Assembly: GCA_037176905.1 (NCBI GenBank)
Contig: JBBBWG010029532.1
Span: 1 to 64,000, forward strand
Direction: 5' to 3'
DNA length: 64,000 nt
Source: Azolla pinnata
Lineage: Eukaryota; Streptophyta; Polypodiopsida; Salviniales; Salviniaceae
Under the pieces are notes generated by a model. The model did not search any database and had not been told where the DNA came from. It saw nothing but the letters and a program-made list of their open reading frames with translations. Of this stretch, positions 13,079 to 33,318 are shown in pieces. The position numbers were made by a program, and so were the translations under genes. Within the stretch, counting starts at the first letter, position 1. Each line of letters starts with the position of its first letter.

Positions 13079-13688
13079 AGTGATCTGATATTGGATCAGA
13101 AATTACAAGTACTAATGCTACTGCATTAAACTAATTTGGTGTGATTTGAATCTTGTTGGATTATAATGATCAGATTGGGACGTAATTAATTAAACACGAG
13201 ATGCCTCCTAAGCAATGATCAGCAGCTAGATAATTAGTGCTACTAGCTGATTAGTGCTAGCTTAATGCATGCAGGAAATTGCCTAGTGCCCTTACTGATC
13301 CCAAGTTAAGGTTCTTGCTTTCTGTGAATCCTTCTTTTGCCAGCCTCCATCAATTATATAGAATCAGAATAGAAAATACTATTAGAAAGGACAAACTTGA
13401 TTCAATGTGAAAAAAAAAGAATCGAATAGAAAAATGCTGCGATTTCTGATCCTGATTATAGCTAGCTACCTATAAGGCATAACTGATACGGATGGATTGA
13501 TTGGTATGGTTTATTTGTATAACTAGCGATAGGGCGGATCTAGGATATAGCTAAAAGATGAGCAGCTGGTATTTACTGAATGCGAAGTACAAGATTGAAT
13601 GAGCACAGATCCACGTGTATATACCCTTCACGTGCTGTGCGTGCGGAGCCTCAATCAGATACACGTGTTTCCTGATCCATTAGTGCAG
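12973..13688. other. Upstream region of the bHLH-like gene
   Basis: On the minus strand a TATATATA stretch lies just upstream of the start codon (plus coordinates about 12974-12982). A GAT trinucleotide run sits at about 13048-13078. The rest is AT-rich with many ctaatta/gattag words and an ACACGTGT element near 13660. No gene is visible. Confidence 0.5.
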
Positions 13689-14175
13689 GCTTAATTTACT
13701 CCAAATTAGCGACTCTATTGGTGGGCAAATTCACTCCAAATTAGCGACTCTAATTGTGTGAGCTAATAATTCACTCCAAATTAGCGACTCTAATTGTGTG
13801 AGCTAATAATTCACTCCAAATTAGCGACTCTAATTGTGACCTAATTCACTCCAACTTGACCCCACCCTTGTGGGCTAATTTACTCCGAATTAGTGACTCT
13901 AATCGTGGGCTAATTTACTCCGAATTAGCGACTCTAATTAATGTGGGCTACTTCACACTCCGAATTAGCGACTCTAATTAATGTGGGCTACTTCACACTC
14001 CGAATCAGCGACTCTAATCAATGTGGGCTACTTCACACTCCGAATCAGCGACTCTAATCAATGTGGGCTACTTCACACTCCGAATCAGCGACCCTAATTG
14101 TGGGCTAATTTACTCCGAATTAGCGACTCCAATTGTGGGCTACTTTGCACTCTGAATTAGCGATCCTTCTATAGG
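13689..14175. repeat. Minisatellite, 32-41-bp units, core ACTCCRAATTAGCGACTCTAATT
   Basis: About a dozen units are present. Each centres on 'aattagcgactctaatt', a 6-bp inverted repeat (AATTAG/CTAATT) with a 5-nt spacer, joined by linkers such as 'gtgtgagctaataattcact' or 'aatgtgggctacttcacact'. Linker types occur in runs (first the 'gtgtgagc' type, later the 'aatgtgggc' type), as expected from local unit amplification. Some central units read AATCAG...CTAATC. Confidence 0.92.
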
Positions 14176-15600
14176 CTAATTATGACTTAGCGATTCATAT
14201 GCGTGTCGGATTCGAGGATTAGCCGAGGAAATTATTCGTCATTCGTGTACTTGTATTAAAAAATAAAGAAAGGCTGCGATGAAAAAAACCATCCGAATCA
14301 GTAAAACATGGGTTCGGGGAGGAGGCGAGACACTGGAATAATGCTGATGTGCAACGTTGGGCAGGCGAGTTCCTTGTGGTCCGCAGTAATGGCCACAGAC
14401 TGAATCTACAGTGTTACCGCAGCTTCTTCTTTCGACAGGGGAGAGGATCAAGGTACCCATCGCCATTAATCTAACAAAAGTCGGGCAGTACGAGATCGAC
14501 AGGCAATTAGCGCACAGAAGTACATACACACATTACGATTACGATCGTGCGGCAGGCTCTCTGGGTTCCTCCGGTCGGATGGAGTTGTGGCCCATTTCGT
14601 TGTTACATGGCTCACGATTGACACAGAGTCGCACGGAAGCCTGCAACGTCATGTGTTTCTCATGCGCTTCCTTGTCACACACATGGGCTTCTTCTCTGTC
14701 CATCCTCCATCTGCAACTCGCTGCAGGGACATGCGATCTGCGCAGTATAATTCACCTACTTACTGCGTGCTAACAATGTTAGTTGGCCTTTTTAAAGCGA
14801 TTATCCGTTCCTTTCGATACTTAATACGGCGAGATCCTTAGCCAATGAGCCTGAAACATTTGTCGAACGATCCACATTCTCGATTTAGTTAACTCATCGG
14901 AGACTCCTGCTGTAAATACGATCGATTCCTATCGGTTTTGTCCGTGGTCATGGAAAGGCCTCGCATCGAGAGTACGTTTAGCAGGTTGTGTGTATGCACA
15001 CACCGCCAGTTTCACATCAACACTTGCTAATGATCATTAGTACCTAACAAATTAAGTTTAGAGATGTTAATCCGCCCATTTGATTAGCTCAACGAATTAA
15101 AGTCCAGAGATGCTCATCCACTCATCAACAGAAGAAGGGTGAATAATCGTCGCATGTTCCATGGGACAACCGCCGGTTGTGAGGAGCAATGAGCTGAGGT
15201 TGCATTATGCTCATTTGCTTTGTTGTAACTCTATCGGTAGCAACTGAACCCTCTGCAATCGCTTCGTTTCATTCGTTTCAGACGCATTGCCATGTAGAAT
15301 CAGTATGACTCGGGAGGACACAGCTGCAATCGGCCGATCGATCGAGAGAAAGTAGGCCCCCATCTCATTTGGATTGGCAGCAGAATATAGTTATGTTTTT
15401 TTCGGGTTTTTTTTCCAGGATCGACCAGATGCCCCGTTCACATACATTGATCGTGTCGCAAAAGGTTGTGCAAAGTTTTTCGATAGCTGAAGCCGAGACA
15501 ACCGCAGACGAACAATAATCGTCATCAGAAGAAGCTCGGATCGATTGATAGTTGACAAGAGGCGAAAACTGCTCGATTGGTCAACTCGACACAGGCCAAT
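14176..15600. other. Intergenic, no recognisable feature
   Basis: Several frames of 80-120 codons occur but show no known motif, no Met context preference and no splice partners that I could find. Nothing else is supported. Confidence 0.5.
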
Positions 15601-15604
15601 GGTC

Positions 15605-16392
15605 CCCATCATGGATGCATCATGGTGGTCATGGGGATGCATGGCCCCACCATGCATGCATGCATCATGGTGGTCATGGGGATGCATGGACCCACCGTGG
15701 ATGCATCATGGTGGACACAGTGATGCATGACCCCACCATGGATGCCATCATGCATGCAGTGCGATGATGCATATGGCCATGGCCCCATCATGGCATCGTA
15801 TTGCATGTGATGCGATGATGATGGTGGTGGTGGTGGTGATGGTGGTGATGGTGTGATGCATGGCCCTAGGATGGATGCCATCATGCATGCAGCGCGATGA
15901 TGCATGTGGCCATGGCCCCATCATGGCATCACATGCAATGTCGATGGTGGTTATGATGGTGTGATGGATGCATGGCCCCACCATGGATGCCATCATGCAT
16001 GCGGTGCGATGATGCATGTGGCCATGGCTCCATCATGCAATGTGATGGTGATCATGGTGGTGGTGGTGATGGTGATGGTGTGATGCATGGCCTCAGCATG
16101 GATGCCATCATGCATGTGGCCATGGCCCCATCATGGCATCACATGCAATGTAGATGGTGGTGGGTGGTGATGATGCTGTGATGCATGGGCCCACCATGGA
16201 TGCCATCATGCATGCGGTGCGATGATGCATGTGGCTGATGGTGATTATAGTGTGATGCATGGCCCCACCATGGATGCCATCATGCATGCGGCGCGATGAT
16301 GCATTCGGATGCCACGGCCCCATCATGGCATCATCACATGCACTGTGATGGTGATGATGGTGCGATGCATGGCCGCATCATGGATGCCATCA
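15605..16392. repeat. CATG-dense higher-order satellite array
   Basis: The left part (15605-15720) has about three roughly 50-bp units of the type 'catggtggtcatggggatgc'. The main part has six to seven copies of a 75-137-bp unit that starts 'gatgcatggccccaccatgg', continues 'atgccatcatgcatgcggtg' and usually ends in a variable GATGGTG-type run. Unit starts lie near 15722, 15856, 15968, 16082, 16181, 16255 and 16365; the last is cut short. Length differences come from the GGT/GAT run and from loss of the 'gtggccatggccccatcatgg' segment. The sequence is nearly saturated with CATG and ATGCAT palindromes. Frames through it are repeat artefacts. Confidence 0.9.
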
Positions 16393-18572
16393 TGCTTGTG
16401 CGCCGAAATTAGGGTTTTGGATGAGGTTTCAGGTTTCATGGAAGGAGTCGTTTCTGCTTCGATCTGCTGCTCCCGCTCCGCATCGATCTTTGCCGTGTGA
16501 AGACAGCAAGCAGAACAGGAGAAGGAGAACCGCTTCTTGCATCTAGAACATGCAGAAGAAGAAGAAGAAGAAGAAGAAGAAGAAGAAGAAGAAGAAGAAG
16601 AAGCAGAAGCAGAAGCAGAAGGATCGCCCCGTGTTCCGCTTCCTTTTCCTTGCAGCTCGATCTCTATGACCTCTTCTGATTCTTCTTCTTCTTCTTCCGG
16701 CTCCCGGTGCTGTTGATGCTCAGCTCACTCGCGGGATCGTGCCATCGGCTGGCAGCTCTTTTTTGGTCGGACTTCATCAGGCTATGCGTTTCCTTTTCTC
16801 CACCCCGAGGTACATCTTCTCCCTTTTTTCACCATGCTCTACATCTTCTTCTCTTCTCCTCCTTGGCATGTAAGAAGGAAAGAACGTAGGCACCGGAAGA
16901 AATAAGATTTGTAGGAAACGCAGGCACCGGAAGATATGATATTTGTAGGAATCGCAGGCACCGGAAGATATGATATTTGTAGGAAACGCAGGCACGGGGG
17001 CAAGAGACGAGATTTAGAGTATGGGGAGGGGTCACGGTTGAGAAGGAAATGAGATTAGGAAGAAGGCAAAATGCAAAATGAAACCGTTATGATGGCATAT
17101 ATCGAAATGACTCGCGAGATGTACGGACCAAAGGAAACGTACCTGCAGGAAGGAGACAGAGCTTGTTCTGTGAGCCTAGAGTGAAACGGAATGCAGAGAA
17201 TAACGAAAAGAACGATAACGAGATAATTCGGAACAAACAGACTTCCAGAATGCTGGATCATCATATGCCAGCAAAAAACGAAAATTTCTTGCACAGTGTA
17301 GAACGAAGTGCCTCCTATAACGTGTAGAGAACTCCTTGCTGGAGCCTAGAAGGAATCAGTCGACAAATGGAAAAGTTTCAACCGAGTACTTACAAACCTT
17401 GAAATATATGTATTTGTGGATCTGTTTCATAAATTTGCCCTGGACTTATTGAGCTGAACTCAGTGCCGTAGTACATACACTGCGCTGACATATATGACTA
17501 TGGCTGCCTATATCTATATCTGTCTATGTACATTTTTTTTTTCCCTCTCGTGAACGATTGGAGTTTTACATGGTGTCTCTCTGTACGCTAATTGACAATA
17601 GATCATTTCATTCACTAACAGAGCAATAATCCACTTTATAAAGAACTCGCAGTTATCATTATCATTTTTATGTTATCGAGCTCAGAAACCACGGCGCAGG
17701 GCCTTGCAATCTATTTCCGTGGATGTGAGAAGCTTCCAGAAGTACGAAGTATTTTGATTTAGTCAGAGGGTGGACGAATAGAAAAATATAGTTCACGTTT
17801 CTAGTAGATGTTGCAATCTGTCTCTATGTCATCAAGGCTGCTATCATTTTGTTTATTTGTGTTGGAGAGTACAGGTTTAGTTCATCTGCTTCCATTCGAT
17901 GATCTGTTAGGATTACCCTTATCCACTTTTATAGTATCTGTTACAACCTGCAAAGTCACCTCAATGGTTTCATGTTTTCTTTTCTTTTCTAGTTCTTACA
18001 CTTTCTCCACACACGTGATTTGTCCACGTGCTTGTGAACCGTTGTGTATCTAGATCATTGTTGAATCAAAGCTTGAAAATTCAGCGTGAAGAAACAGTGA
18101 TGCATTCCATATGCTTTGAGGCTTTGTGAACGCCATGTCTTGTGTACCTGCGCTAGAATTGAGGTGTCTAGGTATGATATCAAAGTCCTCTGAAAGTTTC
18201 ATTCCAGCATGAAGCTAAAAAATTGTGCTATTTAGGAAACCATCAGTTTATTAGTTGAACTTAGACAACAGTAATTAGACTTATTTTGATTCGATGCTTG
18301 AACACAGGTGCTTCAAATAGTTAGGGAACACTGCCACCATGGTATCTGAAACACTGTCATGCAGTCAGTCACAGTGCGAAACAGAGCAATAAATACATAT
18401 ATTGCTAAAGCTCACTCTTAGAATCCCATCAATTTATAATTTTTGACACTCTCGTCTTGTGAGCTTCTTATATTGTTTGAAGCAACTCTGTCATTTCTGT
18501 TTTAAAGTGAATATTCGCTCTTTGTGTGCAGGGATCGAAAGGATTCTTTAAGTTGCCTGTTTAAGCAGAGAA
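16393..18572. other. Upstream region and probable 5' leader intron of the MRS2 gene
   Basis: This stretch holds a GAA/CAG run (about 16555-16620), the 34-bp repeat at 16889-16998 and otherwise unremarkable sequence. A good 3' splice site ('tttgtgtgcag' then ggatcg, exon start at 18532) lies 41 bp before the MRS2 start codon, so a non-coding first exon further left is likely; a possible donor is the GTACAT at about 16811. The first exon cannot be fixed from sequence alone. Confidence 0.45.
16889..16998. repeat. 34-bp tandem repeat, about 3.2 copies
   Basis: Units start 'ggcaccggaaga' at 16889, 16923, 16957 and 16991 (last one partial). They differ by only a few bases. Confidence 0.9.
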
Positions 18573-21093
18573 ATGGCAGACCAGAACACAAGGCTCTTAC
18601 CCCCTCGTCCTTTGGTCCAAGAGCAACGGAGGGTTCCAAAATCAATTTTTCAAGGAATGGATCTTACAAATCTGAAGAAAAGAGGCCAGGGTGCACGCTC
18701 CTGGATCAAGATCGACAAAGACGGAGATTCGCAAGTTTTAGAGATCGACAAGTTGAAGATTATGAGACGATGTGATCTTCCAGCCCGTGACCTTCGTCTT
18801 CTTGATCCTCTCTTTGTATATCCATCAACAATTCTAGGAAGAGAGAAAGCCATCGTGGTGAATCTGGAGCAAATCAGGTGCATTATAACAGCAGATGAGG
18901 TCTTGCTTCTCAATTCTCTCGACAGCTATGTACTACAGTATGTTGCAGAGCTTCAAAGGAGATTGGCAGTAAAGAATGAATACTTGGGTGCTCCTTCCGT
19001 GGGAGCTTCTCTAGCAGTTGAGAGGAAGGAGAGCAGTGTAGTAATATACAATGCTTTGACATCAGGTCGAGATCAACAAATGATGGGTGACTCTAGAGGA
19101 TCATCCTCAGATTACATGCCATTTGAATTTCTTGCTATGGAAGTTGCCTTGGAAGCAGCATGCACTTTTCTAGATACCCAGGTAAGCCACGGTCCAACCT
19201 AAAATCGGCTATGTCGGTTGGGGATGTTCAAAAAGACCTCCAATTTATGTTAGTCTCCCTTATTTTTCTTTATTTCATGATAATTTTCTGTTTATATTAG
19301 AGCTTACTATTTGAAAAGTCAAGTGCTCTTTGTTCTTTTAATTTATGGATTCTGAGTAGTTATGGATAGATCGTATGAAAATTAATGATGATACTTGAAC
19401 ATTCTGAGTTTTGCAAATATTCCCGGAACCTGTAAGTCATTGCATATTTCGAACTTGTCCTTAACAGATTGTAACTTAAATAAGGGCTAATGTTCTGAAT
19501 TTTGTAACAGAGAAATGCTCTGTCTGTGGAGCAAGTCCATGCTACAAACTTCTGTCTGTAATCCGATTCTAAGATTTCCCAGCAGAAGCGCGCTGCACGT
19601 TTCTGTTTACTAGTAGCTTCATCCTTGTCATTTATTTTGTCGACATATCTCTTTAATTCAACAATGTTTCATTCTTGTTGTCTTGAAGTGGGTGAGGGGT
19701 CTCCACACGGACTTGCATATTTCCTTTTAGAAGTAAATTTAATTTTTATACTACTCAGAAAATCATCGATGCCCTTAACAGCTGCATCTAGCTGAGAAGT
19801 TTTCAACATTTTCTTGGGCATCTAGCTATGTCAAATTATGGCTATATTTTGGGTTTTAACGAAGATCTCTATGCTTTTAGACGTGGAGGTGCTGTTGTGT
19901 ATGGTCTGTGTGTTAACTGTTCATGATTCAGATCATGCAATAATTATACTTGACGCAATTGTCCTGATAGACAAGTAAAATGAAAGGTGTTGGCAAACAG
20001 GCTACAGAGTTGGAAGCAGAGGCATATCCAGCTCTTGATGAGCTTACTTCAAAGATCAGCACATTAAAACTGGAGCGTGTCAGAAGACTGAAGAGTAAGC
20101 TGCTTGCTTTGACTCGCCGTGTTCAAAAGGTATTTTGATTATGATGTGCATCTATATTCTGTAACATATCAGTGTATGTTTGAACTGTTGGTTTTATTGT
20201 ATAGGTTAGAGATGAGATTGAGCAACTTATGGACGACGATGGGGACATGGCTGAAATGTATCTGACAGACAAGAAGGAGAGAATGGAGAACTCCTTTTTG
20301 AAAGAGCATGCTGGGTCCATTTATGCTGGAGTTGGTCCCGGTGGATCTATTTCAGCTCCTGTATCTCCTGTTTGCTCTCTACCTGAGTCTCGAAGATTTG
20401 AAAAAAATCTAAGTGTGGCAGCAAGTCGACATAGCAGCTCAAGAGTTTCTGATGAAGGTAGTGAGGACGTTCAGGAGTTGGAGATGCTCTTGGAGGCTTA
20501 CTTTGTTGTCATAGATGCCATTCTGAATAAACTTACATCTGTAAGTGACTTTTGATTTCTATACAAATTGTTTATGTGACGTACACCTGTTAGGATACAT
20601 GGGTGGCAGATATTGAAAGAATTTTTATTTTATTGCAGCTGAAAGAGTATATTGACGATACAGAGGACTTGATCAATATCCAGCTGGTATGTATATTTGT
20701 ACTTATGTTCATGGAATTCAGCCTTGTAGAGTCTTTTGCATGCATTTATGAGCAAATTTTTCCCGTCAGAGATATCTCAAGGTGTCCTTGTCTGCAATTC
20801 ATACTGGCTCTCTATATTTAGTAGTTCGAAATTACCTAGGACTTTGTCGTTCTTATTGGCAGGATAATGTTCGAAATCAGCTTATCCAGTTTGAACTTTT
20901 TCTGACGACGGCTACATTTGTGGTTGCAATTTTTGGAGTTGTGGCTGGAGTTTTCGGAATGAATATTCCTATTGATCTCTTTGAGGAGCCACGAGCCTTC
21001 AAGTGGGTTCTCATCATTTCCGGGATTGTAGGGTCTCTTATATTCGCTGCATTTATATGGTATTTCAGGAGGAGGGGTCTAATGACATTGTAG
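18573..21093 (+). CDS. MRS2/CorA-type magnesium transporter, 5 coding exons, 450 aa
   Basis: Exons are 18573-19181, 20001-20129, 20205-20540, 20639-20686 and 20863-21093, all joined in phase 0. The N-terminal half matches plant MRS2/MGT proteins ('SWIKIDKDGDSQVLEIDK', 'RDLRLLDPLFVYPSTILGRE', then 'FEFLAMEVALEAACTFLDTQ'). A long coiled-coil region follows (ELEAEAYPALDELTSKIS and EIEQLMDDDGDMAEMYLTDK). The C-terminus has two membrane helices (about 386-405 and 422-442). The signature GMN motif sits at the end of the first helix (residues 406-408), as needed for Mg2+ selectivity. Family members form pentameric channels in plasma, vacuolar, plastid or mitochondrial membranes. With no evident organelle presequence at this start, a plasma-membrane or vacuolar location is a guess. 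Length is normal for the family. A leader intron probably lies upstream. Confidence 0.95.
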
Positions 21094-22900
21094 CAATAAA
21101 AAAGAACTCAGAACTATTGAGCATATCAAGAAATATAGGTGGGAGTACAAGCTGGTATGTGCCATGCACTGATGCTCCAGTGAAGAAGCTTTCTTGCATC
21201 ACAAATTGAAGCCCTGCCTGCGGAAGTAAAATTCTCTTCACTATTCTTTTATTTTACTTAATATATCCATCCCTCTTCATTCTGTGTACCAGATGGCATG
21301 CATTTTGAGATGCAAGAATGTTTATTTATACTTCAGTTGACCTTTTGACTAGATACAGGAAACTAAATATTCCAGAAGATGTGAAGTCATATGAGAGTGA
21401 CAAACTCTCCACACGAGACCCCGGTCGTCATGGTTTGTTGTGCTAGTTCTAAATATGCATCAATACAGAAGAGGGTCATTTGTTAAGAAACTCTCAAATT
21501 AAATTTGTAGCTCTGATTCATGACTATCTTAAGTACATGTTTCAGAAAAACCAATCAATCACTCCCGCCTATATTTCTTGAGCCTAGGATGAGTTACTTA
21601 TGAACATTGGCCTAAAAAGGTATGAAGAAGTGTTTTGATCATCATCTGCACCACAAATGTAATGAACTACCATGTCGGCAGATGAGAAGTCCTCTCGCTC
21701 GTCACTCACTCGACTTTGAGCATCAAAATTCGTATGACCCATTATGAAGAGTGATTTTCGAGTCAGCATTGCTCGACTCCGATATCTTTTGGGCAATTGC
21801 TTATTTATTTTTCAAGGTATAGGGCTCGAATCTTGAACAGATGATGACCTTATATTCGTTGATACATGTTTGTTTTGGTAGCAGCCATTTGTCTTCTTTT
21901 CTTCCGTCCAATTTTTGAAACTATGCCTTTTATTCGTTGATATATGTTTGTTTTGGTAACAGCTGTTTGTCTTCTTATCTTCTGTCCACTCTTTGAAACT
22001 ATGTAACAGCTTAAACTGGAATCGTTTGCTGCTTTCAAGAATTACGGCTTACGGAACATGCATCGACTCATGTAGGCTCACCACATCAAATGCCTTCTTG
22101 TAAAAGCATGCCATTGGGCGTGAATCTATGCGCTAATAGTAACATGATTATATATAAAATCATGTGATTACAGAGGGTTGAAGGGTGTATATAAAAGGAA
22201 GATTTTCACCCAAAGTCAAGATGGGATGGATCAAGGTCGGAGAATTGAAGGCAAGGATTAGAACTATTAAACAAAAGGTGGTAAGCTGCTCTCACATCTC
22301 ATTCAAAGCATGAAAGCAAGATTCTCACGTTAGATTTCTATCGTATGGACAGACATCCGATCAGGATCCAATTTGTTTCCATTCATCGTCTAGATTTGGT
22401 TCCATTTGGCTGGGACTCACGATTACGTATCGACAATCATGCGAGCGGATTTGTATTGCCTTGTCTGCGTTCAATGGCGTGGGCCTACATCTGACGATAA
22501 GGGCGTTGGTTGCTTAGAGACGTGTGCGATTTTACCGTATCCCCCATGGAAATTGATTCCATTTTGCGATTTGCATTAGCGAGGCTGCTGACAACTAAAG
22601 TCTCGAATTGAAAGCGCCGTGTCTCTCATCCTTCTTCGGCCTAATCTTTTTGAGGCCATTTTGGGATCAAAGGGCAATGAGATACGTTTCGACACGAGCG
22701 TTTCTCAAAGCGAAAGGAGCGAATGGAGTTCCTGTTTTCCCATTTTGAGCTGCATGGGGCGATGCTTAGAGATCCTCTGAAAAGATTGATCAGCCCTAAT
22801 AAGAACTCATCCGAAAGATTTTGCGCCGGCGGAGGAAGAAGCTGACCACGTCTCCGCACCAATTACGATCGCGTCCACAATCGTCCACGATGCTCTTTCC
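21094..22900. other. Intergenic downstream of MRS2
   Basis: It contains the MRS2 3' end and the 78-bp duplication at 21850-22005; the remainder shows nothing recognisable. Frames of 60-75 codons here have no domain signal. Confidence 0.5.
21850..22005. repeat. 78-bp tandem duplication
   Basis: Two adjacent copies carry 'attcgttgata' at 21854 and 21932, followed in both by 'atgtttgttttggta' and later by 'tttgaaactatg'. They differ at several positions. Confidence 0.85.
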
Positions 22901-22912
22901 AAGGTTTTGACT

Positions 22913-22920
22913 TATATAAA
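22913..22920 (+). promoter_or_regulatory. Strong TATA box without an assigned gene
   Basis: TATATAAA is followed by AG and the palindrome AAGACGTCTT, then about 90 bp of CT-rich sequence typical of a plant core promoter and 5' leader. The first downstream ATG with any length (23107) opens only a 29-codon frame (starts MCKEKGSVNLRPDS). Either a non-coding or short-peptide transcript starts here, or the coding exons lie further right in sequence I could not recognise. Confidence 0.45.
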
Positions 22921-24802
22921 AGACGTCTTGTCGTCGTCGTCGGATTACAAACTCCTTTCTTCTTCTCCTTCTCCTTCTTCTCCTTCTTCTTTTCTCCACC
23001 ATTATTATTATCCTCACCCACAATTGCTTTGTGTGTCTCCAGCTCGAAAAGAAAAGTCGGCGCTCTTTGGAGTACATAATGTGATCCACCGGACGCTCCG
23101 ATCGGCATGTGCAAAGAGAAGGGGTCCGTGAATCTTCGCCCCGATTCCGCTCGTTTGAATTTCTCGCTCAGCTACGACATGGCATTGAATGCATGAACGA
23201 CTTTCTGCCAGCCGGCGGTTGTGTTATGCGCACGATTAATTGACAGTAAGAGAGGGATCACCTGCTGCCCACGTCATAAGGCCTTCTGCGGCGATGATTT
23301 CACACGAGATGGGATCGATCGTCTGATGTTTAATCGCCCGGTGATTATTATTAGCATGAATGGGAGAGGGATCACCGGCGACAATCGCCCGATGTTTTAA
23401 TCGCAGTGATTAGCATGAACGAGAGAGAGAGGGATCGCCTAACTGGCCAAATGTCATAAAGTCTGTGGCGATGATTCACATGAGAGAGAGAGAGGGGGGG
23501 GGGGGGGATCGATCGTCCAATGTTTAAAAAAAATCACGATCCAACATTAAGAGAGAGGGATCGTCTGTCGTCGAGTTTGGCTTTCTGCAACTGGCAGAAG
23601 GCAATCCGCGGATTAATATAAGCGGATTGGATAGACAAGGAAATGTGGTGACAACATGTCCGGGGTGGGGCGCAAAAGGTGTTTCTTTGAGCTTGCCATT
23701 TAATTACTGTTGCAAAACAAAGATTGGGGAAGTTGGTTTCACATTGTCACATGTAAAGTGTGGGTGTGGGGCTTTTCACCTAATCCCTTTCTTTTGGGGG
23801 GGATGGGGGCTACTGGCCACCTTATGTGCTAACTCTAGTGTGAAACCAAGTCAATGACCCAGCTACAAGGAAACCAATGATTGGTTGTATGTTTAGCTTT
23901 CCAAAACTAAAAATATCTTCATCTCAAACCAGTGAAATTTCAATGTGTTTCTTTCTTCCTTCTTTTTCTTTCCCTTTGTTCGTTTCGACAGAACACTGGC
24001 ATGCATATACGAATCCGATCGATCCGATGCGAGAAACTCGATGAGACGATGCAGACATAGACGACAGCGATGAGACCATGGTTCGAGCTTCGTATAAACC
24101 GCACTGGAGCTCGGACCACGGTTTGTCGGGGCCAGGGATTCCGGCTCGAATCAAAGCCCAGCTGAGCGAAAGCCTGCTCTGCGAAACAGCTACGCGATCG
24201 AAACCCGTCGCTGGGCCTCCTTTCGATCGAGATAGCATGTGTGTATGCAAATGCAGGGCGATCGAGGACAATCCACGCGAATCGAATCATCTCGTCTCGT
24301 TCGAACTACGAATTGTTCCTTCCTTTTCTTGTTTTTGCAAAATTGGCCCATGTTTGTCTGATTGAAGGGGTGGGGGGGGGGGTTTGAGAAGAACAAGAAA
24401 TTCAACATAAATTGCATGCAATTTTGTTGGCCCCCCTGGTTTTCAATTCCCAATTGCAATCACAAGCTGAAGAGGAGAAGTGTGAACAAGAATCAATCAA
24501 TCACAAGATTTCTTCTTCTGATTCTTCTTCTGATTCTTGTTGTTGTGATGATTTTTCTTCTAAATTCTATGATCAATTCTAGAAATGAAATTCAAAAAGA
24601 AAACAGCACTGCATTCATTTCTCGCTTTCTGTGCATATATATATATATATGTGTGTGTGTGGCACAGAGAGCGCCATTCAATCCAGAGATCAGTGTGATT
24701 TCTGATGCCCCACAATTAGCAGCGCTAACCCTCTGATCTAATCGCCCTAGATCCTGCGCATGTTCAGCTACTGAAAGCATTCCTTCGAATTAAAACTCCG
24801 GG
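22921..24802. other. Intergenic with irregular GAGAGGGATC repeats and G-runs
   Basis: Between about 23245 and 23570 phrases such as 'gagagggatc', 'gatgtttaatcg' and 'gattagcatgaa' recur at irregular spacing, with a GA run ending in about 14 G near 23493-23506. A second G-rich tract lies at about 24365-24380. No gene is supported up to the carboxypeptidase start. Confidence 0.5.
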
Positions 24803-32589
<7,787 letters not shown>

Positions 32590-33285
32590 TAAAAAATCAT
32601 CCTCTCTGCTTAATTATGTACATAACATACTTCATGTTCCCAAATTTTTTTTGCTTTCTTTCTTTTAGAAGCATGTATGTAATTACTGTAAGCGGTTACT
32701 TCATCGCCGGAGAGTCAAAAAAGATGAGTTGCGATACTCCCCCGGTACACATTCGTTTGAAACTTATGTGTAATTTGTCATTTGCCGTAAAATAAAGATC
32801 CCCCGCCCCCCACATATACTAACAGCTCTGAAGGAGCCGAAATTCGACAATCTCAAGCTGTTTAATACCTAGATAATAAGCCTGATTCTGATCTTTAAAG
32901 AATGGAGGCTATATATAGATTTGGACCTTTGTATGTTGAATGAAAGGCCTAATTATTTGATACTACTCATCCTTGGACTGAGAGATCTTATCATGACAAA
33001 AATTGATATGTCATTCATCTCCTCTTTGCCATATCTGCATGCTCTCGACATGTCACTTGCCTCCAACAGCCATTCCCCTCCCATAAAGAGTATGATATCC
33101 GGCTTCGATTTCTTAGCCATCCATCCTGTGATTGGATCACACAAATGGTGTTTTGTGGCATGCGACGATGTCAAGTGAACGAGAAAACAACTTTCTTTGC
33201 GTAGATGTGCTTGTAGGGTTGAATTGAAGTTAGATCTCGATCAAACAAGACCAGAATTTGTGAACTGCGATTGGAATTGCAAACA

Positions 33286-33318
<33 letters not shown>

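Noticed and set aside
13689-14175. Regularly spaced repeats resembling a CRISPR array
   Set aside because: The spacers are themselves repeated, unit length drifts and the DNA is clearly eukaryotic; it is a minisatellite.
14239-14841. Frames of 84-120 codons between the two satellite arrays
   Set aside because: No recognisable motif, no promoter context and overlapping on both strands.
15391-16326. MHHxx-type frames over the CATG satellite
   Set aside because: Products of the repeat; open in several frames at once.
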